A stretch of DNA of 64,000 nucleotides, taken from Hoyosella altamirensis. GTDB taxonomy: Bacteria > Actinomycetota > Actinomycetes > Mycobacteriales > Mycobacteriaceae. The notes under the pieces were generated by a model. It was not told the DNA's origin. It worked only from the letters and a program-made list of their open reading frames with translations, and made no database searches. The stretch covers positions 1 to 64,000 of the forward strand of contig NZ_JACHWS010000005.1 in the NCBI RefSeq assembly GCF_014191505.1, written 5' to 3'. The position numbers were made by a program, and so were the translations under genes. Position 1 is the first letter of the stretch, and every line of letters starts with the position of its first letter. This document shows positions 32,417-41,615 of this stretch, in pieces.

Positions 32417-34098
32417 TCACGATCTCGGACGTCAGCTACACGTATTTCGGCACGAATGATTTCGCGTTGCGGGACGTGTCCCTTAGTGTGCCGCGCAACA
32501 GCATTTGCGGCATCGTTGGCCCGAACGGAGCTGGCAAAACCACTCTCGCGAAGCTGATCGCTGGCTGGCGCGGCCCCGGCCAGTTCACCGGCTCCATTCA
32601 AGTCGGTGGCCGGAACATCCGCGAAGCGGGCGCTCTGCAGCGTTCGCGGCTTGTCGCGTTCGTCGGCGACAATCCACCTTTGCAGCTCACAGGCTTCACA
32701 GAATCAGTCGCCGAGGAAATCGCCTTCGGGCTCGCCAACCGTGGTGTGCCGCGTGAGCGCATGATTTCACGTGTCCGCGATGTCGCCGACCGGCTCGGCT
32801 TACGCGGGCTGCTCGACCGCGCTCCGCAGTCGCTGTCTGGCGGAGAGCAACAATGCGTCGCAATCGCGGCAACCCTCATCCAGCGCCCGCGTCTTCTTGT
32901 ACTTGATGAGCCCACGACCATGCTCGATCCGCAAGGCACAGAACGGGTATGCGAAACGCTCCGTGACATTGCGGCGTCCGGCGTGACCGTCGTGATGGTC
33001 GAGCACCGAACCGAGGTTCTGCGCGAGTATGCCGACACGATCCACTTGCTCTCGGGGGGACAGCGCGTGATCTCGGGTCCGCCGCGTGCGGTCCTTGGGT
33101 CCCGACTCGCAGCCGCGACCGGGGCGGGGGTGACTCGGTTCACCGCGGCCGCATGGGAAGCCGCAATCGCACCCGATATGCCACCGGTCTCGCTGGACGA
33201 TGCAGTGGCCGCCTTCGACGGTTTTCTTGCGCGTGAACCTCAACCCCCCATGGCAGTGCCATCGGATCCGGCCGAGCCAGCGCCACATCCGAAGAATGTC
33301 CCCGCTGTGGTCCTGCGCAACGTCCACGCCAGCTATCCGCGCGGCGTGCACGCACTTCGTGGCATCACACTAGAGGTCCCGCCAGGAAACCAGGTCGCGA
33401 TCGTTGGGCGCAATGGTGCCGGCAAATCATCGCTCGCGCGAGTCCTCAGCGGGGCTTTGCTTCCGGACATCGGCTCAGTCTCAATCGGTGGCCGTCTCAC
33501 GCGGGACACGCAACCTGAGATCCTCGCACGCTCCATCGGCTTTGTGTTCCAGAACCCTGACGATCAACTGTTCGCCCGGACCGTTCAGGACGAGGTCGCC
33601 TTCGGTCCACGGCAGCTCAGACGCACAGCCATAGACGAGCTTGTGAACGATGCGCTTGAGGCAACGAGACTAAGCGACAAACGAAACATTCACCCGCATG
33701 ATCTGTCGCAAGCGGACCGCAAACTCCTCACCATCGCCAGTGTGCTGGCGATGAATACGCCGATTGTGGTGCTCGACGAACCAACAGTCGGCCTCGACGC
33801 GCGCGCCATCGGTCTCGTTGCCCGGATCATCGCGGAGCTGCGCGACGCCGGCCGGACCGTTATGACAATCACCCACGATCTCGATTTCGTCGCCGAGAAC
33901 TGCGACCGGATCGTGTTGCTGGGCGGTGGGCGTGTTTCCGCGGACCGTACAACACGCAACATGTGCGCCAGTGAAATACTCAGCGACCTCTACGGGCGGC
34001 TGCCGCAACTCGCACAGCTTGCCCGCGCCCTCCAGTGGGGCTGGTGCCCCCTCACCCCCGCGGAGGTCGGCAGCGCATTTGGCGCCCGGCCAGCCTAA
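32413..34098 (+). CDS. ecfA: ECF transporter ATPase, two fused nucleotide-binding domains
   Basis: This 561-residue protein fuses two ABC ATPase domains. The first (1-235) has Walker A GPNGAGKTTL, signature LSGGEQQ and Walker B LLVLDEPTTMLD. The second (about 290-540) has Walker A GRNGAGKSSL and Walker B IVVLDEPTVGLD, but its signature reads LSQAD instead of LSGGQ. The ATP site that pairs Walker A of the first domain with the second signature may thus be degenerate. The fusion replaces separate EcfA1/EcfA2 subunits. It closes the operon; 13 bp separate it from the convergent meaB. Confidence 0.92.
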   Translation: MITISDVSYTYFGTNDFALRDVSLSVPRNSICGIVGPNGAGKTTLAKLIAGWRGPGQFTGSIQVGGRNIREAGALQRSRLVAFVGDNPPLQLTGFTESVAEEIAFGLANRGVPRERMISRVRDVADRLGLRGLLDRAPQSLSGGEQQCVAIAATLIQRPRLLVLDEPTTMLDPQGTERVCETLRDIAASGVTVVMVEHRTEVLREYADTIHLLSGGQRVISGPPRAVLGSRLAAATGAGVTRFTAAAWEAAIAPDMPPVSLDDAVAAFDGFLAREPQPPMAVPSDPAEPAPHPKNVPAVVLRNVHASYPRGVHALRGITLEVPPGNQVAIVGRNGAGKSSLARVLSGALLPDIGSVSIGGRLTRDTQPEILARSIGFVFQNPDDQLFARTVQDEVAFGPRQLRRTAIDELVNDALEATRLSDKRNIHPHDLSQADRKLLTIASVLAMNTPIVVLDEPTVGLDARAIGLVARIIAELRDAGRTVMTITHDLDFVAENCDRIVLLGGGRVSADRTTRNMCASEILSDLYGRLPQLAQLARALQWGWCPLTPAEVGSAFGARPA

Positions 34099-34110
34099 TT
34101 CGGCCCGGCC

Positions 34111-35082
34111 TCAGCTATCGAACGCGTCGAGAATCTGCTGCGCGCCAAGCGCGGCGGTCAGCGTGCCCTCGCGGACCTGCTTCTCAACGTCACCGCGGAT
34201 CGCTTTCACCTCGGGGCTATCCACCAGACGCTGGAGAATCTGGTCGTGCACCATGTTCCACGTCCACTCGACCTGCTGCCGACGGCGATTCTCGTCGAAC
34301 ACTCCGGCGTCTGTGAGCGTGCCTCGGTGCTTGAGAACCGTTTCCCAGAATCGCTCAATTCCGATGCCCTCGAGCGCACTCATTGTCAGCACCGGCGGCA
34401 TCCACAGCGAGTCACGGGGATGAATCAGTCGCATGGCGCCCGCGAGTTCGCGAGCAGCACGTTTTGCGTCCTTCTCGAACGGGCCGTCCGCCTTGTTCAC
34501 CGCGACTACATCGGCGAGTTCTAGTACACCTTTTTTGATGCCCTGCAGCTGGTCGCCCGTCCTGGCGAGTGTGAGAAAACAGAAGCAGTCGACCATGTTC
34601 GCGACCGCCACCTCAGACTGTCCGACACCAACGGTCTCCACGAGGATCACGTCGTAACCCGCTGCCTCAACCAGGATCATCGTCTCTCGTGTGGCCTTCG
34701 CGACGCCACCGAGTGTGCCCGCTGTCGGGGACGGACGGATGTAGGCATCACGTTCGAGCGACAGACGGGCCATCCGCGTCTTATCGCCGAGAATCGACCC
34801 ACCGGTACGCGTCGATGAAGGGTCTACTGCCAGCACCGCGACCTTGTGACCCTGCTCGAGCAAATACATGCCGAGCGCGTCGATGAACGTGGATTTGCCC
34901 ACACCAGGAACACCGGTTATGCCGACGCGGTAGGCACTGCCCGCGCCGGGCAGCAGTTTGAGCAGTATCTGCTGGGCAGCGTCACGATGGTCTTTGCGTG
35001 TCGATTCCACGAGCGTGATTGCCCGCGCGAGATCCGCGCGGCGGTTCTCCTGGACCGCCGTCGCGATCGCATCAGCATCCAT
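34111..35082 (-). CDS. meaB: Methylmalonyl-CoA mutase-associated GTPase MeaB
   Basis: This 323-residue G3E-family P-loop GTPase protects and reactivates methylmalonyl-CoA mutase and gates cobalamin loading. P-loop GITGVPGVGKSTF, switch residues in VDPSSTRTGGSILGDKTRM, VETVGVGQSE and the NKADG specificity motif are clear. The C-terminal helices form the dimer interface. It lies 2 bp after mutB and ends a mutA-mutB-meaB operon, as in mycobacteria. Confidence 0.95.
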   Translation of the reverse strand: MDADAIATAVQENRRADLARAITLVESTRKDHRDAAQQILLKLLPGAGSAYRVGITGVPGVGKSTFIDALGMYLLEQGHKVAVLAVDPSSTRTGGSILGDKTRMARLSLERDAYIRPSPTAGTLGGVAKATRETMILVEAAGYDVILVETVGVGQSEVAVANMVDCFCFLTLARTGDQLQGIKKGVLELADVVAVNKADGPFEKDAKRAARELAGAMRLIHPRDSLWMPPVLTMSALEGIGIERFWETVLKHRGTLTDAGVFDENRRRQQVEWTWNMVHDQILQRLVDSPEVKAIRGDVEKQVREGTLTAALGAQQILDAFDS

Positions 35083-35084
35083 CG

Positions 35085-37376
35085 TCAGGCGGTCTCACCT
35101 AGGTCGTGGCCGAGGCGGTCAGCGAGGGTACGCAGCAAGCCGGACGCGGCGTCAGCGATCACGGTTCCCGGCGGGAAGATCGCCGATGCACCAGCTGCGT
35201 AAAGCTCATCGAAATCACCGGGCGGGATCACACCGCCAACGACGATCATGATGTCGGGGCGGCCGGCCTCGGCGAGCGCGTCCCGCAGCGCAGGCACGAG
35301 GGTGAGGTGGCCGGCTGCCAGTGAGGAGACACCCACCACATGCACGTCGTTGTCGGCAGCTTGCTGTGCCACCTCATCGGGCGTCTGGAACAGGGGTCCC
35401 ACGTCGACATCGAAACCGATATCGGCGAACGCCGTCGCGATGACTTTCTGGCCGCGATCGTGCCCGTCCTGGCCCATTTTCGCCACGAGAACGCGTGGGC
35501 GGCGACCTTCCTCCTCGGCGAAACGCTGAACGAGTTCGGTGGCTTTAGCGACGTTACTCACGGATCCCGCCTCGTCCTTGTAAACACCGCTGAGAGTGCG
35601 GATCTCGGCTTGATGACGGCCGTACACCTTCTCGAGTGCATCGGAGATTTCCCCCACTGTCGCTTTCGCACGCGCCGCGTCAATCGCGAGAGCAAGGAGA
35701 TTATGCTCCAGGCCCGGCGCCGGATTGGCGGCGGCTTGAGTCAGCTTCTCAAGGGCTTCACGAACTGCCGTCGCGTCGCGGTCTGCGCGCAAACGCTCGA
35801 GCTTCTCGAGTTGTTCGCGCCGCACACGAGAATTCTCCACCTTGAGAACCTCGATCGGGTGGTCGTCGTCCACCTGATATTTATTGACGCCGATGACCGG
35901 CTGCCGGCCCGAATCAATGCGCGCCTGGGTGCGTGCCGCGGCTTCTTCAATTCGCAGCTTCGGTATGCCGTCGCTGATAGCTTGCGCCATGCCCCCGTGC
36001 TCGCGGACTTCGTCGATGTGAGCTCGTGCCCGTTTCACCAGTTCGTGAGTCAGGGTCTCGACGTAGTACGAGCCGCCCCAGGGATCGATGGGCCGAGTCG
36101 TTCCGGATTCCTGCTGCAACAGCAGCTGCGTGTTGCGCGCGATACGGGCGGAGAAGTCTGTGGGCAGCGCCAGCGCCTCGTCGAGCGCGTTCGTGTGCAG
36201 AGACTGCGTATGGCCCTGGGTGGCTGCCATTGCCTCGACACACGTGCGGGCGACGTTGTTGAACACGTCCTGAGCGGTCAATGACCAGCCTGACGTCTGC
36301 GAGTGCGTACGCAGCGAACACGATTTCGGGTTCTTCGGATCGAACGAACTGACCAGCTCGCTCCACAACAATCGTCCCGCGCGAAGCTTGGCGACCTCCA
36401 TGAAAAAGTTCATACCAATGCCCCAGAAGAAGGACAGGCGGGGCGCAAACGCATCAATGTCGAGACCAGCTTCAAGGCCAGCCTTGATGTATTCGACACC
36501 GTCGGCGAGTGTGTATGCAAGCTCGAGATCTGCTGTCGCACCAGCTTCCTGGATGTGATAGCCCGAAATAGATATGGAGTTGAACTTCGGCATCTTCGTG
36601 CTTGTAAAGGAGAAGATGTCCGAAATGACACGCATCGACGATTTCGGGGGATAAATGTAGGTATTGCGGACCATGAATTCTTTGAGGATGTCGTTCTGAA
36701 TGGTCCCAGACAGTTTCTCCGCTGGCACCCCCTGTTCCTCAGCTGCCACGACATAAAGCGCGAGGATCGGCAGAACCGCACCGTTCATGGTCATCGACAC
36801 TGACACGGCGCCCAGGTCGATACCGTCGAACAACTGCCGCATGTCGAGAATCGAGTCAATCGCGACGCCTGCCATTCCGACGTCGCCCTGCACGCGCGGA
36901 TGGTCGGAGTCATAACCCCGGTGCGTCGCGAGATCGAACGCCACAGAAAGGCCTTTCTGGCCTGCCGCAAGGTTGCGCCGATAGAACGCGTTCGATTCCG
37001 CGGCCGTCGAAAAGCCCGCGTACTGGCGGATCGTCCATGGCTGATTGACATACATGGTGGGGTAAGGCCCCCGGATGAACGGCGCCGCACCCGGAACGGT
37101 TTCGAGCGGGTAGCCCTCAGCAACGGTCCTGGCTCGGTCCGACGACGTGAACAGGGGCCGAACGTCGATGCCCTCTGGGGTGTGCCACACGACGTCTTCA
37201 ACCGCGTAATTGTTCGCTTGTGCGGCTGCCGCCTCATGGGCACGCGCTTCCTCCTCAGTGGGAGGAGCCTGGTGGTCAGCTCCCGCGGCCACGAAGGGGA
37301 TATCAGCGAAGCGCGGAATCTTCCGGTCCCGCTGCTGACCCGCTGTCTGCGTCCTGTCGGCTGATTCAGTGGTCAC
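35085..37376 (-). CDS. mutB: Methylmalonyl-CoA mutase large (catalytic) subunit
   Basis: This 763-residue subunit interconverts methylmalonyl-CoA and succinyl-CoA using adenosylcobalamin. The TIM-barrel part carries [20 protein letters not shown] and [18 protein letters not shown]. The C-terminal B12 domain carries the axial-His motif GQDGHDRG, the SSLAAGH turn and VGGVIPPGD. In actinobacteria it feeds propionyl-CoA from odd-chain, branched and sterol degradation into the TCA cycle, and in reverse provides methyl-branched lipid precursors. Its start overlaps the mutA stop by 4 bp (ATGA). Confidence 0.97.
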   Translation of the reverse strand: MTTESADRTQTAGQQRDRKIPRFADIPFVAAGADHQAPPTEEEARAHEAAAAQANNYAVEDVVWHTPEGIDVRPLFTSSDRARTVAEGYPLETVPGAAPFIRGPYPTMYVNQPWTIRQYAGFSTAAESNAFYRRNLAAGQKGLSVAFDLATHRGYDSDHPRVQGDVGMAGVAIDSILDMRQLFDGIDLGAVSVSMTMNGAVLPILALYVVAAEEQGVPAEKLSGTIQNDILKEFMVRNTYIYPPKSSMRVISDIFSFTSTKMPKFNSISISGYHIQEAGATADLELAYTLADGVEYIKAGLEAGLDIDAFAPRLSFFWGIGMNFFMEVAKLRAGRLLWSELVSSFDPKNPKSCSLRTHSQTSGWSLTAQDVFNNVARTCVEAMAATQGHTQSLHTNALDEALALPTDFSARIARNTQLLLQQESGTTRPIDPWGGSYYVETLTHELVKRARAHIDEVREHGGMAQAISDGIPKLRIEEAAARTQARIDSGRQPVIGVNKYQVDDDHPIEVLKVENSRVRREQLEKLERLRADRDATAVREALEKLTQAAANPAPGLEHNLLALAIDAARAKATVGEISDALEKVYGRHQAEIRTLSGVYKDEAGSVSNVAKATELVQRFAEEEGRRPRVLVAKMGQDGHDRGQKVIATAFADIGFDVDVGPLFQTPDEVAQQAADNDVHVVGVSSLAAGHLTLVPALRDALAEAGRPDIMIVVGGVIPPGDFDELYAAGASAIFPPGTVIADAASGLLRTLADRLGHDLGETA

Positions 37377-39289
37377 TGGACCCCCAGAGTGTCAAGCAGT
37401 TCCGCAAGAGCGGCGACCGCGTCAATTCCCGCCCCCAGATATGCATCAGGGCTCACATCCGTATTTTCGTCCGGGTACGCGGACTGAGGTCCCGCGAGCA
37501 TCACGCTCGTCATGCCCGCTTCCCGCAGCGCACGCACCGCGTCCGGCGCCTCCTGGGCATAGCGTTTGTCGGTACCACAGATGACTGCCACCGTGGTTCC
37601 CGACTGCCGTGCGGCATCGGCAAGGCCGGACGACTCGACAGCGCCGGGGTTAACTGCCTCGATACCGCCCGATCCGAGCAGGTTCGCGATGAATGTCGTC
37701 CGGATGTTGTGCTCTGCCAGCGGACCCAGCGGCGCCAGAAACACTGTGGGACGCGATCCGTTTTCGGCAAGATGACGATCAGAACGATTCCTCAGCTTCT
37801 CGAACGGCTCGGCGTACCGAAAGACACGACCCGCGGGGAGGCGATCAGGCACTGTGCCGTCCGCGCCGACGGGCAGCGGCTTCTCCGCCGAGTCAGGAAA
37901 CTCGTTCACACCGGTGAGCTTGATCTTCCGCCGGGAAATCTCCGTCTCGCGGTGTGCGCGGACCGCCTCGATCTTTCCGCGCAGCCAGCCCGACTCCACT
38001 ACGGCGGAGTAGCCGCCCGCCGCGTCAATGCTCTGGAGCACAGCCCAGGCCGCGTGGGCAAGGTCGGAAGTGAGCTTCTCGACGTACCACGAGCCGCCCG
38101 CCGGGTCCAGAACCCTGCCGAGGTTCGATTCCTCGATGAGAAGCAACTGCGTATTACGCGCGATGCGCTGCGAAAAGCTGTCCGCCACGCCCAGGGCACC
38201 AGCGGGCAGTGCCGCGTCGAACGGCAGCACCGTTACCGTGTCCGCACCACCAACACCGGCTCCGAAGGCCGCCACAGTGGTGCGCAGCATATTCACCCAG
38301 GGGTCACGCTGGGTCATCATCGCCGATGATGTCACCGCGTGCTGCGGAGCGGCGCCCGCGTCGCGAGCCTCAAATACATCAGCGACCCGCGCCCACACCT
38401 GCCGGGCAGCGCGGAACTTAGCGGTGCTCTGGAATTGGTCATCAGTGGCGGCGAAACGGAACTCGATCTGACCCAGTGCGTGGTCAATGCTGAGGCCAGC
38501 TTCGAGCATCGCCTCCACATACTCAACGCCCGCAGCACACGCCGCACCGATTTCTTGCGCGTCGCTGCTGCCCGCGTCATGGAAGACAGTCGCATCGACC
38601 ATCAGCGCGCGGATCGTCTCCTCGCGATTCACCGCCGTCGCTGCCAGCCTGACCGCGCCCGGCAGGTCGACACCCGGGCTGTGATCGTTCGCGAAGAGCG
38701 TTGTAAGTGGCGCGGCGCCGAGTCCAATCGAAACACGAGAACGGTCAGTGACGCCGTCACCCTCACGTGCTCGTGCATCGAGCAGGGCAAGCACCGCGTT
38801 AGCTGCCACCCCGGCCTGATCGCCAGCGTCCAACGTGAGTGGAGCGAGATCGAGCAGCACGCCTTTGAGTGCACGATCGATCGCTTCGACGGGCAGGTTG
38901 TCGCCGCCCACTGCCAGCCACAACGCAGAGGTGCCGCTCTCAAGCGCGGCAAGGATGCTCTCGTTGACGGCCTCCGGATCCCGTTCGTTTACCCCGAACC
39001 GCGCCATGACAGACCAGCCACGGTTCACGTCGCGCAGGGGGTCACCACCGCGAGTGAAGGGGAACTGGCCTGGCAGCGGCTGCTCGGGTACGACATCCGC
39101 GCTCGTATAGAGGGGGCGGATCGTGACGCCGTCCTCGGTTCTGATAGCCAGGAGATCTTCCGGACGTTCACCCAGTTCGTCCGGACTCACTCGGCGCGAT
39201 TTCGCCAGCACGCCCGCGACTGACCGGCGCCACGCCTCGATATCGGGGCCCACACCCGGCTCAGCTTCCACTGTTCGGTCGACCGTCAT
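37373..39289 (-). CDS. mutA: Methylmalonyl-CoA mutase small subunit
   Basis: This 638-residue small subunit resembles MutB across the barrel and the flavodoxin-like C-terminal domain but lacks the DxHxxG cobalamin ligand, as is normal for the structural subunit of the heterodimer. Conserved parts include ASVG-like N-terminus [17 protein letters not shown] and [21 protein letters not shown] chose the ATG at 39289 because a TAAACT -10-like hexamer ends exactly 7 bp before it, suggesting a leaderless mRNA; the upstream ATG at 39313 would add eight residues and has only a weak ribosome binding site. Confidence 0.95.
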   Translation of the reverse strand: MTVDRTVEAEPGVGPDIEAWRRSVAGVLAKSRRVSPDELGERPEDLLAIRTEDGVTIRPLYTSADVVPEQPLPGQFPFTRGGDPLRDVNRGWSVMARFGVNERDPEAVNESILAALESGTSALWLAVGGDNLPVEAIDRALKGVLLDLAPLTLDAGDQAGVAANAVLALLDARAREGDGVTDRSRVSIGLGAAPLTTLFANDHSPGVDLPGAVRLAATAVNREETIRALMVDATVFHDAGSSDAQEIGAACAAGVEYVEAMLEAGLSIDHALGQIEFRFAATDDQFQSTAKFRAARQVWARVADVFEARDAGAAPQHAVTSSAMMTQRDPWVNMLRTTVAAFGAGVGGADTVTVLPFDAALPAGALGVADSFSQRIARNTQLLLIEESNLGRVLDPAGGSWYVEKLTSDLAHAAWAVLQSIDAAGGYSAVVESGWLRGKIEAVRAHRETEISRRKIKLTGVNEFPDSAEKPLPVGADGTVPDRLPAGRVFRYAEPFEKLRNRSDRHLAENGSRPTVFLAPLGPLAEHNIRTTFIANLLGSGGIEAVNPGAVESSGLADAARQSGTTVAVICGTDKRYAQEAPDAVRALREAGMTSVMLAGPQSAYPDENTDVSPDAYLGAGIDAVAALAELLDTLGVQ

Positions 39290-39296
39290 TCGAATG

Positions 39297-39302
39297 AGTT
39301 TA
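39297..39302 (-). promoter_or_regulatory. Probable -10 element of a leaderless mutA promoter
   Basis: On the minus strand TAAACT is followed by 7 nt and then the ATG of mutA (39289). This is the typical distance from an actinobacterial -10 (TANNNT) to the transcription start. No convincing -35 was found. Confidence 0.4.
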
Positions 39303-39431
39303 GTGTGCGACATGAACCGTCAGTGCCCCGCCTCCCAACAACGCGGCGGCAGAGATGCACGTCACACTACAAAAGCCGCAGGCTCTATGTGACATTTGCC
39401 CGCTTTGTTTCTCCGCCGGAAAAAAGCACCG

Positions 39432-39437
39432 TAGTCT
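39432..39437 (+). promoter_or_regulatory. Probable -10 element of the TVP38-family gene
   Basis: TAGTCT ends 8 bp before the GTG start at 39446, and there is no ribosome binding site in between. A leaderless transcript is likely. Confidence 0.4.
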
Positions 39438-39445
39438 TTTCATTC

Positions 39446-40243
39446 GTGACTATCGACCCGCCCATTGCGCCCCCAAGCACATCTCGGGGAATCCGGCGCG
39501 CCGCTTCCGTAGTTACGGAGTCTCTGACCGCGGCCGCGTCGAAGACCGCGCGGTCGGCGCGTTCACTCTCCCGCACACGGCTTCTCGGTGCACTCATACT
39601 GATTGTCGCCTGCGCGGTCGTCCTCGTCTGGGTTCCGATACCGACTGTGACTGAGTTGCGTGAGTGGGCGGCCGAATTTGGGCCGGTCTTCCCGATCCTT
39701 TTCTTCGTGGCAAACGTGCTAATCACTCTGTTCCCCATCCCCCGCACCATGTTCACGGTGACCGGTGGCCTGCTATTCGGCGTCGTTCCGGGCATCGTGA
39801 TCGCGATCGGAGCGGGGACGCTCAGCGCCGTGATCGCGCTTCTGCTCGTCCGCGTACTCGGGCGGGATTTCGTCCACGCCCGGATCACCGCACCGACCTT
39901 CCACGAGGTCAACGCGCGCCTGGCGCGGCGCGGGTGGCTGGCCGTCGCGTCGCTGCGACTGATCGCGCCAATTCCGTTCTCCGTCGTCAACTATTGCTGC
40001 GCCCTGTCGTCAGTCCGGGTCTTCCCCTTCGCGGTTGCGACGTTCTTCGGCATGATGCCCGGCACTGTGGGCGTTATCCTCCTCGCCGACGCAGTTACCG
40101 GCGAGACCGATCCGCGGCTGGCCCTGCTTTCCGGCGCCCTGCTGGGCATCGGCGTCATCGGCCTCATCGCGGACAGCAAACTCGGGGCGCGTGAAGCACT
40201 GCACCTTCAGCCACACGACCCAGTCGGCGACGCGGCGCACTAA
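39446..40243 (+). CDS. TVP38/TMEM64-family membrane protein (DedA-like fold)
   Basis: This 265-residue protein has an N-terminal cytoplasmic stretch and about six membrane segments with the SNARE-associated-Golgi/VTT-domain motifs: LITLFPIPRTMFTVTGGLLFG, then FHEVNARLARRGWLAVASLRL and FSVVNYCCAL. The Pro-Arg and Arg-Leu-Pro-type re-entrant loops are typical. The family has been linked to lipid scrambling or undecaprenyl-phosphate handling. It is divergent from mutA, as at Rv1491c/Rv1492. The GTG at 39446 is chosen from the adjoining -10 hexamer. Confidence 0.87.
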   Translation: MTIDPPIAPPSTSRGIRRAASVVTESLTAAASKTARSARSLSRTRLLGALILIVACAVVLVWVPIPTVTELREWAAEFGPVFPILFFVANVLITLFPIPRTMFTVTGGLLFGVVPGIVIAIGAGTLSAVIALLLVRVLGRDFVHARITAPTFHEVNARLARRGWLAVASLRLIAPIPFSVVNYCCALSSVRVFPFAVATFFGMMPGTVGVILLADAVTGETDPRLALLSGALLGIGVIGLIADSKLGAREALHLQPHDPVGDAAH

Positions 40244-40286
40244 GATCAAGTCGGGAGTATTGACTTAATCAGCGGGAGGCATCGCC

Positions 40287-40880
40287 TTGTTCGTTATGAC
40301 AGTCGACCAGCGGCACAGCCGCCGCGACATTGACCGAGTCGACGCTGTCCTGACTGAACTCAATCAGAAGGTGCTGGTTCGCCCGTTCGAACGCACAGCC
40401 GGAGATGAACTGCAGGGCGTTATCGACGGAGCTGATGCCGCGGTCGAAGCAGCACTAGGCCTCATCCGTGATGGCCACTGGAGCATCGGGATCGGAATCG
40501 GCACGGTACGCGAACCCCTGCCGCAAGCAACACGCGCCGGCCATGGGCCCGCCTTCGAAGCGGCTCGTGACGCTGTCACTCGAGCCAAGAACTCCCTCGC
40601 GGGCATCGCGGTGACAGGGCCCGTCCCGGAAACGGCAGCGCGAGCGGAGACCGCACTCGCCCTGCTCGGGATCCTTGTATCACGTCGCTCCCAGCAGGGG
40701 CACGAAGCGGTGGCACTGATGGCGCAAGGCATGACCCAAGCGGAAGCCGCCGCACAGCTAGGAGTCAGCAAACAAGCAGTCTCACAGCGCCTGGCCGCCG
40801 CCGCGTGGCACGTCGAGCGCCCCGCGCGCGACCTCGCGAGATACCTCCTGGAGGTTGCGGACAGAGGAAGCGAGGACTAG
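40287..40880 (+). CDS. SatD-like protein with C-terminal helix-turn-helix
   Basis: This 197-residue protein resembles SatD: RPFERTAGDELQGVID and WSIGIGIGTVREPLPQATRAGHGPAFEAARDAV match the conserved GDEFQG and GIGxG/GPAF segments of that family. A C-terminal HTH (AVALMAQGMTQAEAAAQLGVSKQAVSQRLAAAAW) follows. SatD was described in streptococcal acid tolerance, but its function is unknown. The start is a TTG after GGGAGGCATCGCC; an in-frame ATG lies three codons later. Its stop TAG overlaps by one base the GTG of the membrane protein gene (TAGTG), so the two are coupled. Confidence 0.7.
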   Translation: MFVMTVDQRHSRRDIDRVDAVLTELNQKVLVRPFERTAGDELQGVIDGADAAVEAALGLIRDGHWSIGIGIGTVREPLPQATRAGHGPAFEAARDAVTRAKNSLAGIAVTGPVPETAARAETALALLGILVSRRSQQGHEAVALMAQGMTQAEAAAQLGVSKQAVSQRLAAAAWHVERPARDLARYLLEVADRGSED

Positions 40881-41500
40881 TGATAGCGCTCGCAATCGCG
40901 TTCCTTGTGCTCGCCCTCATCATCGCGCTCATCCCTCCTGCCGCCCAATTGCCGCAGCGCGCCGAACTGCCAGCGTGGGTACACGCAGGATCAGCACTGC
41001 TCGCCCTGGGGGCCGCGGCCCTAGCAGGAGCGGTTGCCACAGAACCCGCACCAGCCGTGCAGGTTGCCGTACTTGTCATCGCCGTTGCCGTCGCTGCGGT
41101 CGGCGGCTCACCGGTGGTCCTCGGCGCATTCAGCCTGGCCCACCGGGAGGCCGCACGCGAAAGACGGAGCCACCACCTCCCGCCGCAGCGGGAGAACCGC
41201 GACTCGGGCAATTCTGCTGGGGAAGACGCGGAACCCAGCACCGCGACCGAGGACGAGTTCGACACCCCGGGGCCACTCCGTGGCGGGTTCACAATCGGGA
41301 TTCTTGAACGCGTGGCCGTCGCTGTCTCAATCCTCACCGCGTGGCCACAAGGAATTGCAATCGTCATGGCCGTCAAGGGCCTCGCTCGTTATCCGGAACT
41401 CCGAAATCCCGATGCCTCGGAACAATTCATCATCGGCACTGCGACAAGTGTTCTTTGGGCTGCGGCTGCGAGCGGCACGGCATACCTCATCGTCACCTGA
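40880..41500 (+). CDS. Membrane protein coupled to the SatD-like gene
   Basis: This 206-residue protein has two or three N-terminal membrane helices, a charged cytoplasmic loop of about 60 residues (acidic, DSGNSAGEDAEPSTATEDE), and a C-terminal pair of helices around ERVAVAVSILTAWPQGIAIVMAVKGLARYPEL. The latter resembles the C-terminal part of SatD-operon membrane proteins. The start is a GTG overlapping the previous stop by one base. Probably functions with the SatD-like protein; mechanism unknown. Confidence 0.7.
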   Translation: MIALAIAFLVLALIIALIPPAAQLPQRAELPAWVHAGSALLALGAAALAGAVATEPAPAVQVAVLVIAVAVAAVGGSPVVLGAFSLAHREAARERRSHHLPPQRENRDSGNSAGEDAEPSTATEDEFDTPGPLRGGFTIGILERVAVAVSILTAWPQGIAIVMAVKGLARYPELRNPDASEQFIIGTATSVLWAAAASGTAYLIVT

Positions 41501-41615
41501 GATCTCGTCAATCTCATCGGACCGTGATCATCGCAGGAGTAACGTCGTAGCTGGACCGGCGAGGGTATCGCGCGGCTGCACAAAGCACTCGGAGAGTCGG
41601 CGAAAGCGAGAATCC

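Noticed and set aside
35340-36284. Long plus-strand open frame opposite mutB
   Set aside because: Antisense of a highly conserved gene, with no domain.
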